From assembly GCA_018449715.1 (NCBI GenBank), contig JAAVVA010000004.1:62001-126000 (forward strand): DNA of 64,000 nucleotides, given 5' to 3'. Made by a program: the position numbers and the translations under genes. This stretch comes from Acidobacteriaceae bacterium dw_441. GTDB lineage: Bacteria; Acidobacteriota; Terriglobia; Terriglobales; Acidobacteriaceae. Shown in pieces: positions 8,791-17,439 of the stretch; the first letter of the stretch is position 1; every line of letters begins with the position of its first letter. The notes under the pieces were generated by a model. The model had not been told where the DNA came from. It saw only the letters and a list, made by a program, of their open reading frames with translations, and did no database searches.

Positions 8791-9342
8791 ATGCAAGATC
8801 CGGAAACAAAAACGAAGAAGGTAGTTGAATTTCTCCAGGCAGTAACCTCTCCAGGTCGACTGAATCTGAACTTCGAGCTCCTCAATGAGCCACGTTCTTT
8901 CACGGGCGAGTCTCCTGCGGAGATCTCGGTGGAGTTCTCCGGTCCGGACGTTGCCCTGCTCCTGGCCCGCAACGGCGAGCTTCTCCTCTCGCTCGAGCAT
9001 CTCGCGGCGAAGGTGCTTCGTTACGAGCACGAGGAGCACGACCGCATCTCCTTCGACGCCGAAAACTTCAAGGTGCTTCGCCATCAGGAGCTTCGCCTGG
9101 CGGCTGAGGCGGCGATCGAGCGCGTCCAGCGCACCGGCCAGCCCTTCTCGTTTGCCCCGATGTCCTCCCGCGAACGCCGGCTGATCCATCTCGCCCTGGC
9201 CCCCTCCGGTCTCCCCACGGCCTCTTCGGGAGAAGGCGCACGCCGTTTCGTCGTCCTCTACCCAGCCGGAGGAAAGCCCGAGGCGCAGACCACAAACGAC
9301 GATCGCGCCCAGGTTATCCGCGAGCGTTTCCGCCGCCGCTAG
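8791..9342 (+). CDS. khpB: KhpB/Jag-type KH-R3H RNA-binding protein
   Basis: A 183-residue protein whose place after yidC and C-terminal R3H domain (FAPMSSRERRLIHLALAP, about 125-142, then RRFVVLYP) identify it as KhpB (Jag, SpoIIIJ-associated). The central part corresponds to a KH-like RNA-binding domain. The N-terminal Jag_N domain of Bacillus-type proteins is missing, as in many short versions. KhpB works with KhpA as an RNA chaperone affecting cell division and wall synthesis. The Shine-Dalgarno site is weak (TAGG). Confidence 0.85.
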   Translation: MQDPETKTKKVVEFLQAVTSPGRLNLNFELLNEPRSFTGESPAEISVEFSGPDVALLLARNGELLLSLEHLAAKVLRYEHEEHDRISFDAENFKVLRHQELRLAAEAAIERVQRTGQPFSFAPMSSRERRLIHLALAPSGLPTASSGEGARRFVVLYPAGGKPEAQTTNDDRAQVIRERFRRR

Positions 9343-9379
9343 CCTTCCGCGAACCGCCTTCCCAAAACCGCCACAAAAG

Positions 9380-9497
9380 ATCGGGTGCCCCACCCTTCGC
9401 AGCTTCACCGCGAAGGGTGGGATGAATCCCGCTCATTCCCCGCGACCGTCATTCTGAGAGAAGCGCAGCGAGCGAAGAGCCTCAGCATTTTGCCAGC
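9380..9497 (+). repeat. Composite repeat C-B
   Basis: Module C is at about 9384-9426 and a B module with an expanded core (GAGAGAAGCGCAGCGAGCGAAGAG) at 9447-9490, on the + strand. Confidence 0.82.
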
Positions 9498-9508
9498 CGC
9501 CACAACCC

Positions 9509-9540
9509 AAAACAAAAGGGGCAAGGCCTAAGCCCGCCCC
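9509..9540 (-). terminator. Terminator of the PEP-CTERM gene
   Basis: On the - strand the stop of the gene at 9561 is followed by GGGGC / GCCCC arms (9518-9540) and TTTTGTTTT. Confidence 0.65.
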
Positions 9541-9560
9541 TCGAACAAACAATCCGGCAC

Positions 9561-10379
9561 TTACTGAACCCGGTACCGGCGACGAACCACCCCGCCCACA
9601 GTTCCCAGCACTCCGGTAGCGACCAGCAGCAAACTACCCGGCTCAGGAGTCACCGCCACAGGGGTCTGCGGAAGCCCGGGATCAGACGGACCAGACGGAT
9701 CGGATGGTCCGGACGGCTCAGAGCCACCCGGCGTTCCAGGGTTGTTATTCCCCGTTCCGTTCCCTTGCCCGTTGCCGTTCCCATTCCCATTCCCATTCCC
9801 TTGCCCATTTCCATTTCCGTTTCCGTTTCCGTTTCCTTGCCCATTGTCAGAGCCTTTTCCGGGGCCGCTCGATGGCCAGCCTCCGCCACCTCCGCCTCCG
9901 CCCCACGCGCCTCCCCCATACGACAGTCCATAGCCTCCCGATTCAGGACTATCTCCCGATCTGAACAGGCTCTTCGGGCCATTCTGGGACAAAGGAGGCC
10001 CAAAAGAATCTCCCTCGGGAGTCGCATCGGCGACAAAGACAGGAGCAGGCAAGTAGATGCCCGGCGTATCGATCGCGACCGCATCCATCGGCAGCGAGCC
10101 GCAGGCGAACTCCAGCCGAGCCAGAGCCTCTTCGCGGCTCATCTTCGGACGCCTCATCCGCGCCGAAATCAGGCGCGCCTTTGCAGGCCTGGGCTGCGAA
10201 GGCTTTCGCCTGCGCAGACGGTGATGCACGGCCTGCATGCGCTTTACGAGAGCGGACTGAGCAAGCTGTGCTTTGTACTCGGCGACCCAACGCTGACAAT
10301 CAGTCGATGCTTGCACGCTGACACCGGTTACGCCTAGAACACAGATCAGAAGAAGTAAAACCCAGGAAACACGACGCAT
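9561..10379 (-). CDS. PEP-CTERM sorting-domain secreted protein with Gly-Asn repeats
   Basis: A 272-residue exported protein: signal peptide MRRVSWVLLLLICVLGVTG, a basic Arg/Lys/Pro-rich segment (about 45-75), and a Gly-rich region. A (GN)n-Q tandem stretch is encoded by hexamers around 9770-9850. The protein ends in a PEP-CTERM anchor (TPEPGSLLLVATGVLG, then an arginine cluster). PEP-CTERM proteins are cut and transferred by exosortase at the inner membrane and often function in extracellular matrix; no exosortase is in this window. The ATG at 10379 is preferred because the signal peptide begins there; a TTG at 10391 is an alternative. A sigma-54-type promoter lies about 70 bases upstream. 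Confidence 0.85.
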   Translation of the reverse strand: MRRVSWVLLLLICVLGVTGVSVQASTDCQRWVAEYKAQLAQSALVKRMQAVHHRLRRRKPSQPRPAKARLISARMRRPKMSREEALARLEFACGSLPMDAVAIDTPGIYLPAPVFVADATPEGDSFGPPLSQNGPKSLFRSGDSPESGGYGLSYGGGAWGGGGGGGGWPSSGPGKGSDNGQGNGNGNGNGNGQGNGNGNGNGNGQGNGTGNNNPGTPGGSEPSGPSDPSGPSDPGLPQTPVAVTPEPGSLLLVATGVLGTVGGVVRRRYRVQ

Positions 10380-10405
10380 TGCAATGACCAAGGCCCTTCA
10401 GAGAA

Positions 10406-10424
10406 GGTCATTTTTTAAATGACC
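10406..10424 (-). promoter_or_regulatory. Leader hairpin of the PEP-CTERM gene
   Basis: Inverted repeat GGTCATTT / AAATGACC with a 3-base loop lies between the sigma-54-type promoter and the start codon. It could act in the mRNA leader or as an operator; the function is unknown. Confidence 0.45.
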
Positions 10425-10449
10425 ATTAATTCCAATTTGCCTATGTCTA

Positions 10450-10465
10450 TGCAATTGCCGTGCCA
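10450..10465 (-). promoter_or_regulatory. Sigma-54 (-24/-12) promoter upstream of the PEP-CTERM gene
   Basis: On the - strand the sequence TGGCACG-GCAA-TTGCA matches the RpoN consensus TGGCACG-N4-TTGC(A/T) at every fixed position. It points at the PEP-CTERM gene, with a start site expected near 10440. PEP-CTERM genes elsewhere are known to be controlled by RpoN with the PrsK/PrsR two-component system, which supports the assignment. Confidence 0.8.
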
Positions 10466-10569
10466 GAGGGGTCAAACCGCGGAAATATCGCGTTGACAAT
10501 ACAACCTACAGCCTGTGGGGGATATTAAATTTCCCTCAGGCCTTTTGTAGAAGAACAGGATTTCATCTC

Positions 10570-11097
10570 TTACCGCGCAAATCCTTGCATAGGGGCAATT
10601 TGCCGGGAACCCGCAGCCAGCAGAACCGTCTCCTGCGCGCTCTCTTCCGCGGCCTTCACGTACTGCTGCCACTCCCCCGACTCGGCGATCCGCTTGATCC
10701 GCTCCTGTTGTCCGGCCAGCATCTTTCTCAGCGCAGGCTTCAGAAACATCTGTCCCAACACGCTGCCCAGCACTCCAAACCGCACCTCGAACCGGATCTC
10801 ATCCCGCACCCGCGTGCCATCGTCCATCGCAGCGAAGTGGTGGTCATGCTCATAGCTGCGAAAGATTCCCTCGGCCAGCGCATCGCGAAAGTGGCTCGGG
10901 CGACGATACGCATCAATCTTGCTGACCAGCCGCAGTCCGACTCCCAGCACCTGCAGCCGCCACGCGAGAGTCTCCCCCTCTGTCAGCACACCCCCCGGAG
11001 CCGCGGCGTCCATCGAGGCCACGTTCTTATTGGTAGCCAACAGAAAGCACCGCTCCACAGGAGCGTCAACCCAGGAACTCATGCGAATCGTCATCAT
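10570..11097 (-). CDS. SRPBCC superfamily ligand-binding protein
   Basis: A 175-residue protein starting MMTIRMSSWVDAPVERCFLLATN, the usual opening strand and helix of the SRPBCC/START-like fold (polyketide cyclase/dehydrase group). Internal strands include RDEIRFEVRFGVLGSVLGQ and a long C-terminal helix. Related proteins are often called cell-division inhibitor or cyclase without proof; the ligand is unknown. It stands alone on the - strand, with the sigma-54 promoter of the next gene in the gap after its stop. Confidence 0.65.
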   Translation of the reverse strand: MMTIRMSSWVDAPVERCFLLATNKNVASMDAAAPGGVLTEGETLAWRLQVLGVGLRLVSKIDAYRRPSHFRDALAEGIFRSYEHDHHFAAMDDGTRVRDEIRFEVRFGVLGSVLGQMFLKPALRKMLAGQQERIKRIAESGEWQQYVKAAEESAQETVLLAAGSRQIAPMQGFAR

Positions 11098-11244
11098 TTG
11101 TCAGCCATTCTGTAGACTGCGCTGAGCGACAAACGCAGCCCCTTTAATCGATCCCTTAAGAATTTAGATGCGTGCCAGCGTTTTTCGGAAGCAGAGACGC
11201 CCCAATCCGTCACAAAAACGGACAGTCGCCCAAAAGCGAACCCC

Positions 11245-11530
11245 ACCAGAGCGGGTACCCCATATCTGGCGGCTGTATCGCCAGATGTGGATTTGCAGGA
11301 TGTCCACCTCATCCCCAAACCTCACGAGCCTGTCATTCCGCAATGTGGGATTGATGGCGAAGCGAAGGAATCTGCATTTTTTTGCAGGATGACGAAACGT
11401 CGGAGATTTACAGAATGATCGGGTGCTCCATTCTTCGCGAGCCTCACAGCAAAGGGTGGGGATGAACAATCCCCACCCTAGCCACAACCGTCATTCTGAG
11501 CGAAACGAAGAATCTCAGCATTTCGCCGTG
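11245..11530 (+). repeat. Composite repeat D-A-C-B (full set)
   Basis: D is at 11251-11300 and A at 11327-11380, interrupted by a 14-base insertion (AATGTGGGATTGAT). C is at 11418-11466 and B at 11488-11524. This is one of the few loci with all four modules and fills most of the gap 11098-11541. Confidence 0.85.
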
Positions 11531-11541
11531 CCGCCACAGAC

Positions 11542-13575
11542 CTACAGTTGCACTGTCCTGGCCGCAACCACCCCACGCGCCCTTTCGATGAAGTCAGTCA
11601 GAGCAACCGACCCCTCATCTCCCTTGCCTCGCGTGCGCACGCTCACTGCTTCCGCAGCGGCTTCCTTATCGCCCATCACCAGCACGAACGGAACCTTCTG
11701 CATCGTGAACTCGCGGATCTTCGCATTCATCTTCTCGTTGCGCTCATCCAGCTCCACCCGCAGCCCTGCGGCTTCGAGCTTCGCCTTCACCGCGCGAGCA
11801 TAGTCGAGATGCTTCTCCGAGATCGGCACCAGCCCCACCTGCACCGGAGCCAGCCACAGCGGAAACGCTCCCGCGTAGTGCTCGATCAGCACGCCGAAGA
11901 ATCTCTCCACGCTTCCGAACAGCGCACGATGCACCATGACGGGACGATGCTTCTCGCCATCCTCGCCGGTGTATTCAAGGCCAAATCTCTCCGGCAGATT
12001 AAAGTCGAACTGCACGGTGGAAAGTTGCCACAACCGCCCCAGAACATCGACGAGTTTAATGTCGATCTTAGGTCCATAGAACGCGGCCTCGCCCGGAATC
12101 TCGCGATACGCGATCCCCTTGGCATCCAGCACCTTCTTGAGCGACCCAACGGCCATCTCCCAGTGCTGCGGCTCTCCCACGTAGCTCTTCGCATCCTTCG
12201 GGTCCCAGGTCGAAAGCTCCACCTTGAACTCCGCAAATCCGAACGCCTTCAGAACCTCGTCGGCGAACTCCACACACGCCGCAATCTCGCTCTCGATCTG
12301 TTCCGGCATACAGAAGATGTGAGCATCGTCCTGCGTAAAGCCGCGCACGCGCAGCAATCCATGCATGGTGCCGCTACGCTCATACCGATATACATTGCCC
12401 AGCTCCGCATACCGTACCGGCAAATCGCGATAGCTCTTCGGCGAGTTGCGATAGATCAGAATGTGTCCCGGACAGTTCATCGGCTTCAGCCTGTACTCGG
12501 CATCATCCAGCTCCATCGGCGGATACATATTCTGCGAGTAGAAGCCCTCATGGCCCGAGATCTTCCAAAGCTCTCTCCGCATGATGTGCGGCGTGAAGAC
12601 CATTTCGTAACCGCGACGGATACATTCATCGCGCATCCAGTCTTCCATCGTCTTGCGGATCAGGCCGCCCTTCGGATGCCAGAAGATCAGCCCCGCTCCC
12701 GCGACCTCCTGGATGCTGAACAGGTCAAGCTGCTTGCCCAGCACGCGATGGTCACGCGCCTTGATCTCTTCCAGCCGCTTGAAGTGCTGCTCCATATCCT
12801 TCGCGTTGAAGAAGGCCGTGCCGTACACGCGCTGCAGCTGCTGATTCTTCTCATCGCCCAGCCAGTACGCTCCGGCGACACTCGTCACCTTGAACGCCTT
12901 CACGCGCCCCGTCGAAGGCACATGCGGTCCACGGCAAAAATCGACAAACTCTCCATTGCGATACAGCGAGATCTCATCGCCCGGCTTCGTGAACCGCTCG
13001 ATGAAGTGGACCTTCATGAAGTCCCCATGCTGCTTGTACTCTTCGAGCCCCTTCTCACGGGCTTCCTGCTCGCGGACGAACTTCTCGTCGCGTGCGACGA
13101 CCTCGGCCATCTTCGCCTCGATCGCGGCCAGGTCCGTCTCCGAGAAAGGGGTCTCGCGATAGACGTCATAGAAGAAGCCCTGATCCGTCGCCGGACCATG
13201 TCCCAGCTTCGTCTCCGGAAAAAGCTCGAGGATGGCGGTCGCCATCACATGCGCCGCCGAGTGGCGCACGACCTTGAGCGCAGCCTCGTCGCTCTCCTTC
13301 AGCAGCTCCAGCGCAACGTCTTCCGTCAGAGGAGCCGCCAGATCCACCAGCCGCTCGCCAGCCTCCGCGCCGCCATACATCGCCGCCTCGGAGTTCTCCT
13401 CCTCCGTCTCGGTCGTCGTTGAAACGACAGGCGTCAGTGGACGAATTCGCGCCACCACCACCGCGGCGGCCAGCCGAGGTGAGATACTCATTGCAATGTC
13501 ATAAGGGGTCGTGCCGCGCGCAACCTCGCGCACCGAACCATCAGGAAGCTGTACCTTAATACTCTGTTCACTCAT
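11542..13575 (-). CDS. thrS: Threonyl-tRNA synthetase
   Basis: A class II synthetase that charges tRNA-Thr. The 677-residue protein starts MSEQSIKVQLPDGSVREV, the N-terminal TGS domain. The editing (SAD) domain follows, with HSAAHVMATAILELFP matching HxxxH. The catalytic core carries the zinc-site cysteine in MNCPGHILIYR, motif 2 around RYERSGTMHGLLRVRGFTQDD, and motif 3 near HRALFGSVERFFGVLIEH. A C-terminal anticodon-binding domain ends the protein. The start at 13575 is chosen because earlier codons precede the conserved TGS start. It is divergent from the CPVC protein. Confidence 0.96.
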   Translation of the reverse strand: MSEQSIKVQLPDGSVREVARGTTPYDIAMSISPRLAAAVVVARIRPLTPVVSTTTETEEENSEAAMYGGAEAGERLVDLAAPLTEDVALELLKESDEAALKVVRHSAAHVMATAILELFPETKLGHGPATDQGFFYDVYRETPFSETDLAAIEAKMAEVVARDEKFVREQEAREKGLEEYKQHGDFMKVHFIERFTKPGDEISLYRNGEFVDFCRGPHVPSTGRVKAFKVTSVAGAYWLGDEKNQQLQRVYGTAFFNAKDMEQHFKRLEEIKARDHRVLGKQLDLFSIQEVAGAGLIFWHPKGGLIRKTMEDWMRDECIRRGYEMVFTPHIMRRELWKISGHEGFYSQNMYPPMELDDAEYRLKPMNCPGHILIYRNSPKSYRDLPVRYAELGNVYRYERSGTMHGLLRVRGFTQDDAHIFCMPEQIESEIAACVEFADEVLKAFGFAEFKVELSTWDPKDAKSYVGEPQHWEMAVGSLKKVLDAKGIAYREIPGEAAFYGPKIDIKLVDVLGRLWQLSTVQFDFNLPERFGLEYTGEDGEKHRPVMVHRALFGSVERFFGVLIEHYAGAFPLWLAPVQVGLVPISEKHLDYARAVKAKLEAAGLRVELDERNEKMNAKIREFTMQKVPFVLVMGDKEAAAEAVSVRTRGKGDEGSVALTDFIERARGVVAARTVQL

Positions 13576-13777
13576 AGACGTTATCTCTAAGCATATTCCT
13601 TTGCTTCCCTTGCACCAACTCATCCCGGGCCTTTCGCATCCAAGTTCAAATACACAACAAACCGACATCACCGGTTCTCGCTGAAATCTGCCCAGGGGAA
13701 AAGTTCGGTTGGCCTTTTTAAGGCGGAAAAATTACCGCCACAACGACGTATCCACCTTCAATCAAAAGGGGAATCCC

Positions 13778-14029
13778 ATGCAGGTTCTATGCAAACCCTC
13801 CGATAGCTCCCCCGACATTCTTTGCCCTGTCTGCGGCAAAGGTTTTCGCCTTTATTGGGAGCGATCCTCACCGGCCCAGCAGGAAGCGACCCTGCCCAGC
13901 ATCCGCAAGGCGCTCCACGACCACCACACCGGCCTCCTCGCGCACCCCGAGGCAGCCTTCAACATCCCCAGTTGGTCCGGCGCGCCACAGTTCTCGGCGG
14001 CGGCACTTCTGGGCGGCGCAACGCTGTAA
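13778..14029 (+). CDS. Small conserved-looking protein with a CPVC motif
   Basis: An 83-residue protein starting MQVLCKPSDSSPDILCPVCGKGF. The single CPVCG knuckle and an HDHH stretch (KALHDHHTGLLAH) suggest half of a zinc-binding site, but no second CxxC is present. The ATG at 13778 has AAGGGGA five bases upstream, better than the start at 13709. It is divergent from thrS. The family is not recognised and the function unknown. Confidence 0.6.
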   Translation: MQVLCKPSDSSPDILCPVCGKGFRLYWERSSPAQQEATLPSIRKALHDHHTGLLAHPEAAFNIPSWSGAPQFSAAALLGGATL

Positions 14030-14134
14030 GCAAGCCCTCCCCCTGCAGTACCGCAATGCCCGGAGCCGACCACCGCTCCGGGCATTGCCACATTTAGACC
14101 ACAGCGGTCCCGGATGTCCGGGTGCCGACTGCTT

Positions 14135-14350
14135 TGGGTGCCCACGTCTGGCGGTTTCATCGCCAGATGTGGTTTGCAGGAAGATCGGGTGCCCCATCCT
14201 TCGCAGCTTCACCGCGAAGGGTGGGATGAACAAAGTCCACTCCCTCACGACCGTCATTCTGAGTGAAGCGAAGCGAAACCAAGAATCCTGCAGGATCTAG
14301 CCACCTTCGCTCAGATTTCAGACCTTGTTATTCCGCAGCGCAGCGAAGGA
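14135..14350 (+). repeat. Composite repeat D-C-B-A
   Basis: D is at 14137-14178, C at 14186-14230, B with a duplicated GAAGC core at 14249-14290, and a degenerate A at 14323-14355. All are on the + strand in the gap 14030-14418. Confidence 0.85.
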
Positions 14351-14418
14351 TCTGCGGTTTCGCCGAACCGTCACCCCATCGGTTCCAACACAAAGGGAGA
14401 ACGCCACGCCTTGAAAAC

Positions 14419-15753
14419 CTACAAAGCCGCCTCATCCAGCGGCTTCTCCGGATGCACCGTAAGCCAGCACAGTGACGCGATCATGGCCAGCGCCGCGGCC
14501 ACCCGAAACGAGGTATTCCACCCGAACCGGACCGCGATCCACGGCGTCAGCGAAGCCGTAAGCGCCGCCCCCACCTGCCCGCCCATATTCACCATGCTCG
14601 CGAACACCCCCGAGCTTCTCCCTGCAATATCCGCCGACACCGACCAGAACGAGCTTTGCGAAACATACAGCGCCCCCGCCGCGACCGCCAGCACCACCCC
14701 CGCCACCATCGCGCTCCGTGCCCCCGAGCCCACCACCAGGCACACCGCCGCCGTCGCCAGCGCCCCCGAGGCCAGCAGACACCTCCCCACCCACAGCCCA
14801 TGTCGACGAGTCAGATAATCGCTCAGCGCTCCCCCGGCCAGGCTGCACACCGTCATCGAAAGAAACGGCAGCATGGTGTACAGCGCGCTCTCGCTCAGGT
14901 CGAGCCCTCTCACCTGGGCCATGTACAGGAAGAACCACCCAAAGAAGATCCACGCGACATAGCCGAAGCCAAAGTACCCCACCATCAGCGCGGCTAGATC
15001 GCGCCGGTGCAGAATCGCCGCCCACGAGATTCCCCTCGACTTCTGTGCCGCCTCTGCCATCTCCGGTCCGGCCATCTCGCGGCTCGATGCTCGCGGCACC
15101 TCCACCATCGGCAGCCCTTCGTGAATCTCCCGCAGCTCCGCGCCGGAGACCCACGGGTGCTCCTCCGGCGTATCCCGCGCGACATACCACCAGACCGCCC
15201 CCACCACCAGCCCCAGCAGACCGCTGAACCAGAACACGGCTCTCCAGCTATGGTGGGCAATAATCCAAGTCAGCAGAGGAGGCGTCAGACCGCTCCCGAC
15301 CCCCACGCCCGCAAAGATCAATCCATTGACCAGCCCGCGCTCCTCGGTCGGAATCCACCGCGCGACAAACTGGTTCGCTGCGGGATAGATCACACTCTCC
15401 CCCGCCCCCAGGCTCGACCGTATGGCGATCAGCAGCAGCACGGCATGGGGAACATTCGAGGGAAAGGCAGCAGTCAGGGCGGTCGCAATCGCCCACCACA
15501 GCACACCTGCGGTGAGCACCTTCCGCGGCCCGAACCTCGCCGTCAGCCACCCTGCGGGAAGCTGAAAGACGGCATACCCCACCAGAAACGCGCTGAAGAT
15601 CCACCCCAGCCTCTGGTTTTCGAGTCCGTACTCTGCGCTGACCTCCATCCCTGCGACGGAGATATTCATGCGGTCCAGAAAGGCGACTCCGCTGAGAATG
15701 AAGAGCCAGAACGCGAGATAGAACCGGACCCGTGGAAGCCGTTCGGCAAGCAT
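14419..15753 (-). CDS. MFS transporter, anion:cation symporter (ACS) type
   Basis: A 444-residue protein with about twelve hydrophobic segments. Helix 1 (FYLAFWLFILSGVAFLDRMNIS) and the motif GWLTARFGPRKVLTAG between helices 2 and 3 identify the major facilitator superfamily; FLDRMNISVAG is typical of the ACS/phthalate permease family. These carriers import organic acids such as sugar acids with protons; the substrate is unknown. The start at 15753 (MLAERLPRVRF) has CAGGAG four bases upstream; the ATG at 15780 is less likely. Apparently monocistronic. Confidence 0.85.
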   Translation of the reverse strand: MLAERLPRVRFYLAFWLFILSGVAFLDRMNISVAGMEVSAEYGLENQRLGWIFSAFLVGYAVFQLPAGWLTARFGPRKVLTAGVLWWAIATALTAAFPSNVPHAVLLLIAIRSSLGAGESVIYPAANQFVARWIPTEERGLVNGLIFAGVGVGSGLTPPLLTWIIAHHSWRAVFWFSGLLGLVVGAVWWYVARDTPEEHPWVSGAELREIHEGLPMVEVPRASSREMAGPEMAEAAQKSRGISWAAILHRRDLAALMVGYFGFGYVAWIFFGWFFLYMAQVRGLDLSESALYTMLPFLSMTVCSLAGGALSDYLTRRHGLWVGRCLLASGALATAAVCLVVGSGARSAMVAGVVLAVAAGALYVSQSSFWSVSADIAGRSSGVFASMVNMGGQVGAALTASLTPWIAVRFGWNTSFRVAAALAMIASLCWLTVHPEKPLDEAAL

Positions 15754-15907
15754 AACGCTCCTGACATGCTGCGGTCTCATCGAGCGAGCCGCAGCGTCAG
15801 TGATGGTTGAATTCGTGTCAGTGACAGTGTGATGCTATCCGTCCGGTTTCGTAGGACGCAAGTCCTATTGCACCCTAGGCCGCAAGTTTCTGCGGGGCAC
15901 GCTTCAG

Positions 15908-15952
15908 ACCGTGTCATTCCGTAGCGTAGCGAAGGAATCTGCTTCTCTTCCG
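15908..15952 (+). repeat. Module A
   Basis: A single A module (GTGTCATTCCGTAGCGTAGCG and on to GGAATCTGCTTC) in the gap 15754-16050. The rest of that gap shows nothing recognisable. Confidence 0.8.
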
Positions 15953-16050
15953 CGCACGTCTCATTCCGCAGTTCCGTGTACTGGCGGAGTATCCCGCCGG
16001 ACAGTCAAGCCCGCCCGGCAAGATGCGTAAGAGATCACAGCCGCTCCAAG

Positions 16051-16518
16051 CTATAGCGTGACCGCCAGCTCCTCCAGCTGCGTAAGGCACGTCCCCCATC
16101 CTTGATGGAAACCCATCGCCTCGTGTTTCGCGCGATCCTCAGGGTTCTTGTGTCGCACGAGAGCACGGTAGCGAGTCCCACCCTCGACCGGCTCCATCAT
16201 AATGTCGGCCGTCATAAACGTTTCCGCATTCGGCCTGAAGTGCGGCCCGAGACTATCCGTCCAGACGAGGCGCTTTTCCGGCTCCGCGATCAGGATGCAG
16301 CCCGGCTTTTCAGGAAAAGCATTCCCTTCCGGCGACTGCATCACAACATTGAATACGCCACCGGGCACAAGGTCGATCTCCACCTTTACAACGCCGTACG
16401 GCTTTGGTGCGAACCACTGCGGAAGCAGCTCCGGCGTGGTCCACGCGCGCCATAGCTGCGCAGGGCTGGCCTTCACGACACGTTCGAGTAGAAGATCGAG
16501 TTCGTTATCTAGTTCCAT
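16051..16518 (-). CDS. AHSA1/SRPBCC domain protein
   Basis: A 155-residue protein of the AHSA1 (activator of Hsp90 ATPase 1-like) SRPBCC group: [23 protein letters not shown] at the start, [15 protein letters not shown], and the C-terminal helix [15 protein letters not shown]. Such proteins are frequently the second gene of an ArsR-type operon in bacteria; the ligand is unknown. Its start overlaps the end of the upstream regulator gene by 14 bases, so the pair is an operon with translational coupling. Confidence 0.85.
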   Translation of the reverse strand: MELDNELDLLLERVVKASPAQLWRAWTTPELLPQWFAPKPYGVVKVEIDLVPGGVFNVVMQSPEGNAFPEKPGCILIAEPEKRLVWTDSLGPHFRPNAETFMTADIMMEPVEGGTRYRALVRHKNPEDRAKHEAMGFHQGWGTCLTQLEELAVTL

Positions 16519-16846
16519 CTGTCTTTTCCCTTTCGGCTAGAGTTTCGACAAAGGCATCGAGCTGGTTCAGGCGAGTGCTCCACATGCGGCGCTCCTTCTC
16601 GATCCAGGTTTGTGCAGACGCTAAAGCATCAGGACGTAGCTCACACATTCGGACACGGCCCTTCTTGCGCGACACCACGATCTTGCTGGCCTCGAGAACG
16701 CGGAGGTGTTTCATGAAGCTGGGCAACGCCATGCGATGACGCTGCGCCAGCTCCCCAACACTGGCCGGGCCACTAGCGAGTTGCGTGATCACCGCGCGGC
16801 GGGTGCCATCTGCCAGTGAATGAAAGACGCGATCAAGGTTAGCCAT
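16505..16846 (-). CDS. ArsR/SmtB-family transcriptional regulator
   Basis: A 113-residue winged-helix repressor: [23 protein letters not shown], then the recognition region [23 protein letters not shown], then the wing [13 protein letters not shown]. No obvious metal-binding cysteine pair is present, as in the ArsR group paired with AHSA1 proteins. It probably autoregulates the two-gene operon with the SRPBCC gene. No Shine-Dalgarno site is clear. The upstream gap 16847-17076 contains nothing recognised. Confidence 0.88.
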   Translation of the reverse strand: MANLDRVFHSLADGTRRAVITQLASGPASVGELAQRHRMALPSFMKHLRVLEASKIVVSRKKGRVRMCELRPDALASAQTWIEKERRMWSTRLNQLDAFVETLAEREKTDGTR

Positions 16847-17076
16847 GCGGATAACTATCGTGACCCTGCTCGTGTCCTGTCAAGACAATTATCCATTTGG
16901 CTAAGTTTTAGATTGGCGAGATAGCGGGTTCTAAAAGGCCGTTTTCGAAGATTGCGAGAATCAGTCCTGCCAAGTCGGCAATGGATGAGAGTCTCCTGCG
17001 CGTCCGGGGCAGAGGTAGGGGCATTCGCACAAAGCGCGAACAGTGATTCCGCCAGAAGATCATCCACAGTGCCCCA

Positions 17077-17346
17077 TCAGGCAGGAAACTGTTTCGCACT
17101 CCTGGCCTTCAGCTTTGTTGCCTCTTCTTCCCGGTTCCTGGCTGGGGCATTTGTTTCGAGCGATTCCAGCAGTTCCATCGAAAGCTTCGAGATTCCTTCA
17201 ATGGCAGCAGCAAAGGCCACTTCATTCGCCTTCGACGGCTTATTGAATCCGCTGATCTTCCGCACGAACTGCAAGGACGCCGCACGCACCTCTTCCGGCG
17301 TCACCGGTGGATCGAAGTTGAACAGCGTCCTGATATTTCGGCACAT
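17077..17346 (-). CDS. DUF2277 family protein
   Basis: An 89-residue protein starting MCRNIRTLFNFDPPVTPEEV and continuing with SLQFVRKISGFNKPSKANEV, the diagnostic sequence of DUF2277, a small conserved bacterial family without an assigned function. GGAGG lies seven bases before the ATG. It is divergent from folC with 93 bases between. Confidence 0.9.
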   Translation of the reverse strand: MCRNIRTLFNFDPPVTPEEVRAASLQFVRKISGFNKPSKANEVAFAAAIEGISKLSMELLESLETNAPARNREEEATKLKARSAKQFPA

Positions 17347-17439
17347 GTTTCAGCCTCCGTCTACAAATCTACACACCCTCTGCGACGACTCCTTTCCCCA
17401 ACTCCCCGTAAATCTCTCCAAAGCCCTTAAAATACCCTC

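Noticed and set aside
9770..9850. Possible CRISPR or minisatellite (repeated CCATTC/CCGTTT hexamers)
   Set aside because: The hexamers are in frame and encode the (GN)n-Q stretch of the PEP-CTERM protein; there are no spacers.
11548..13422. 624-codon open frame antisense to thrS
   Set aside because: Arg/His/Leu-rich shadow; thrS is unmistakable.
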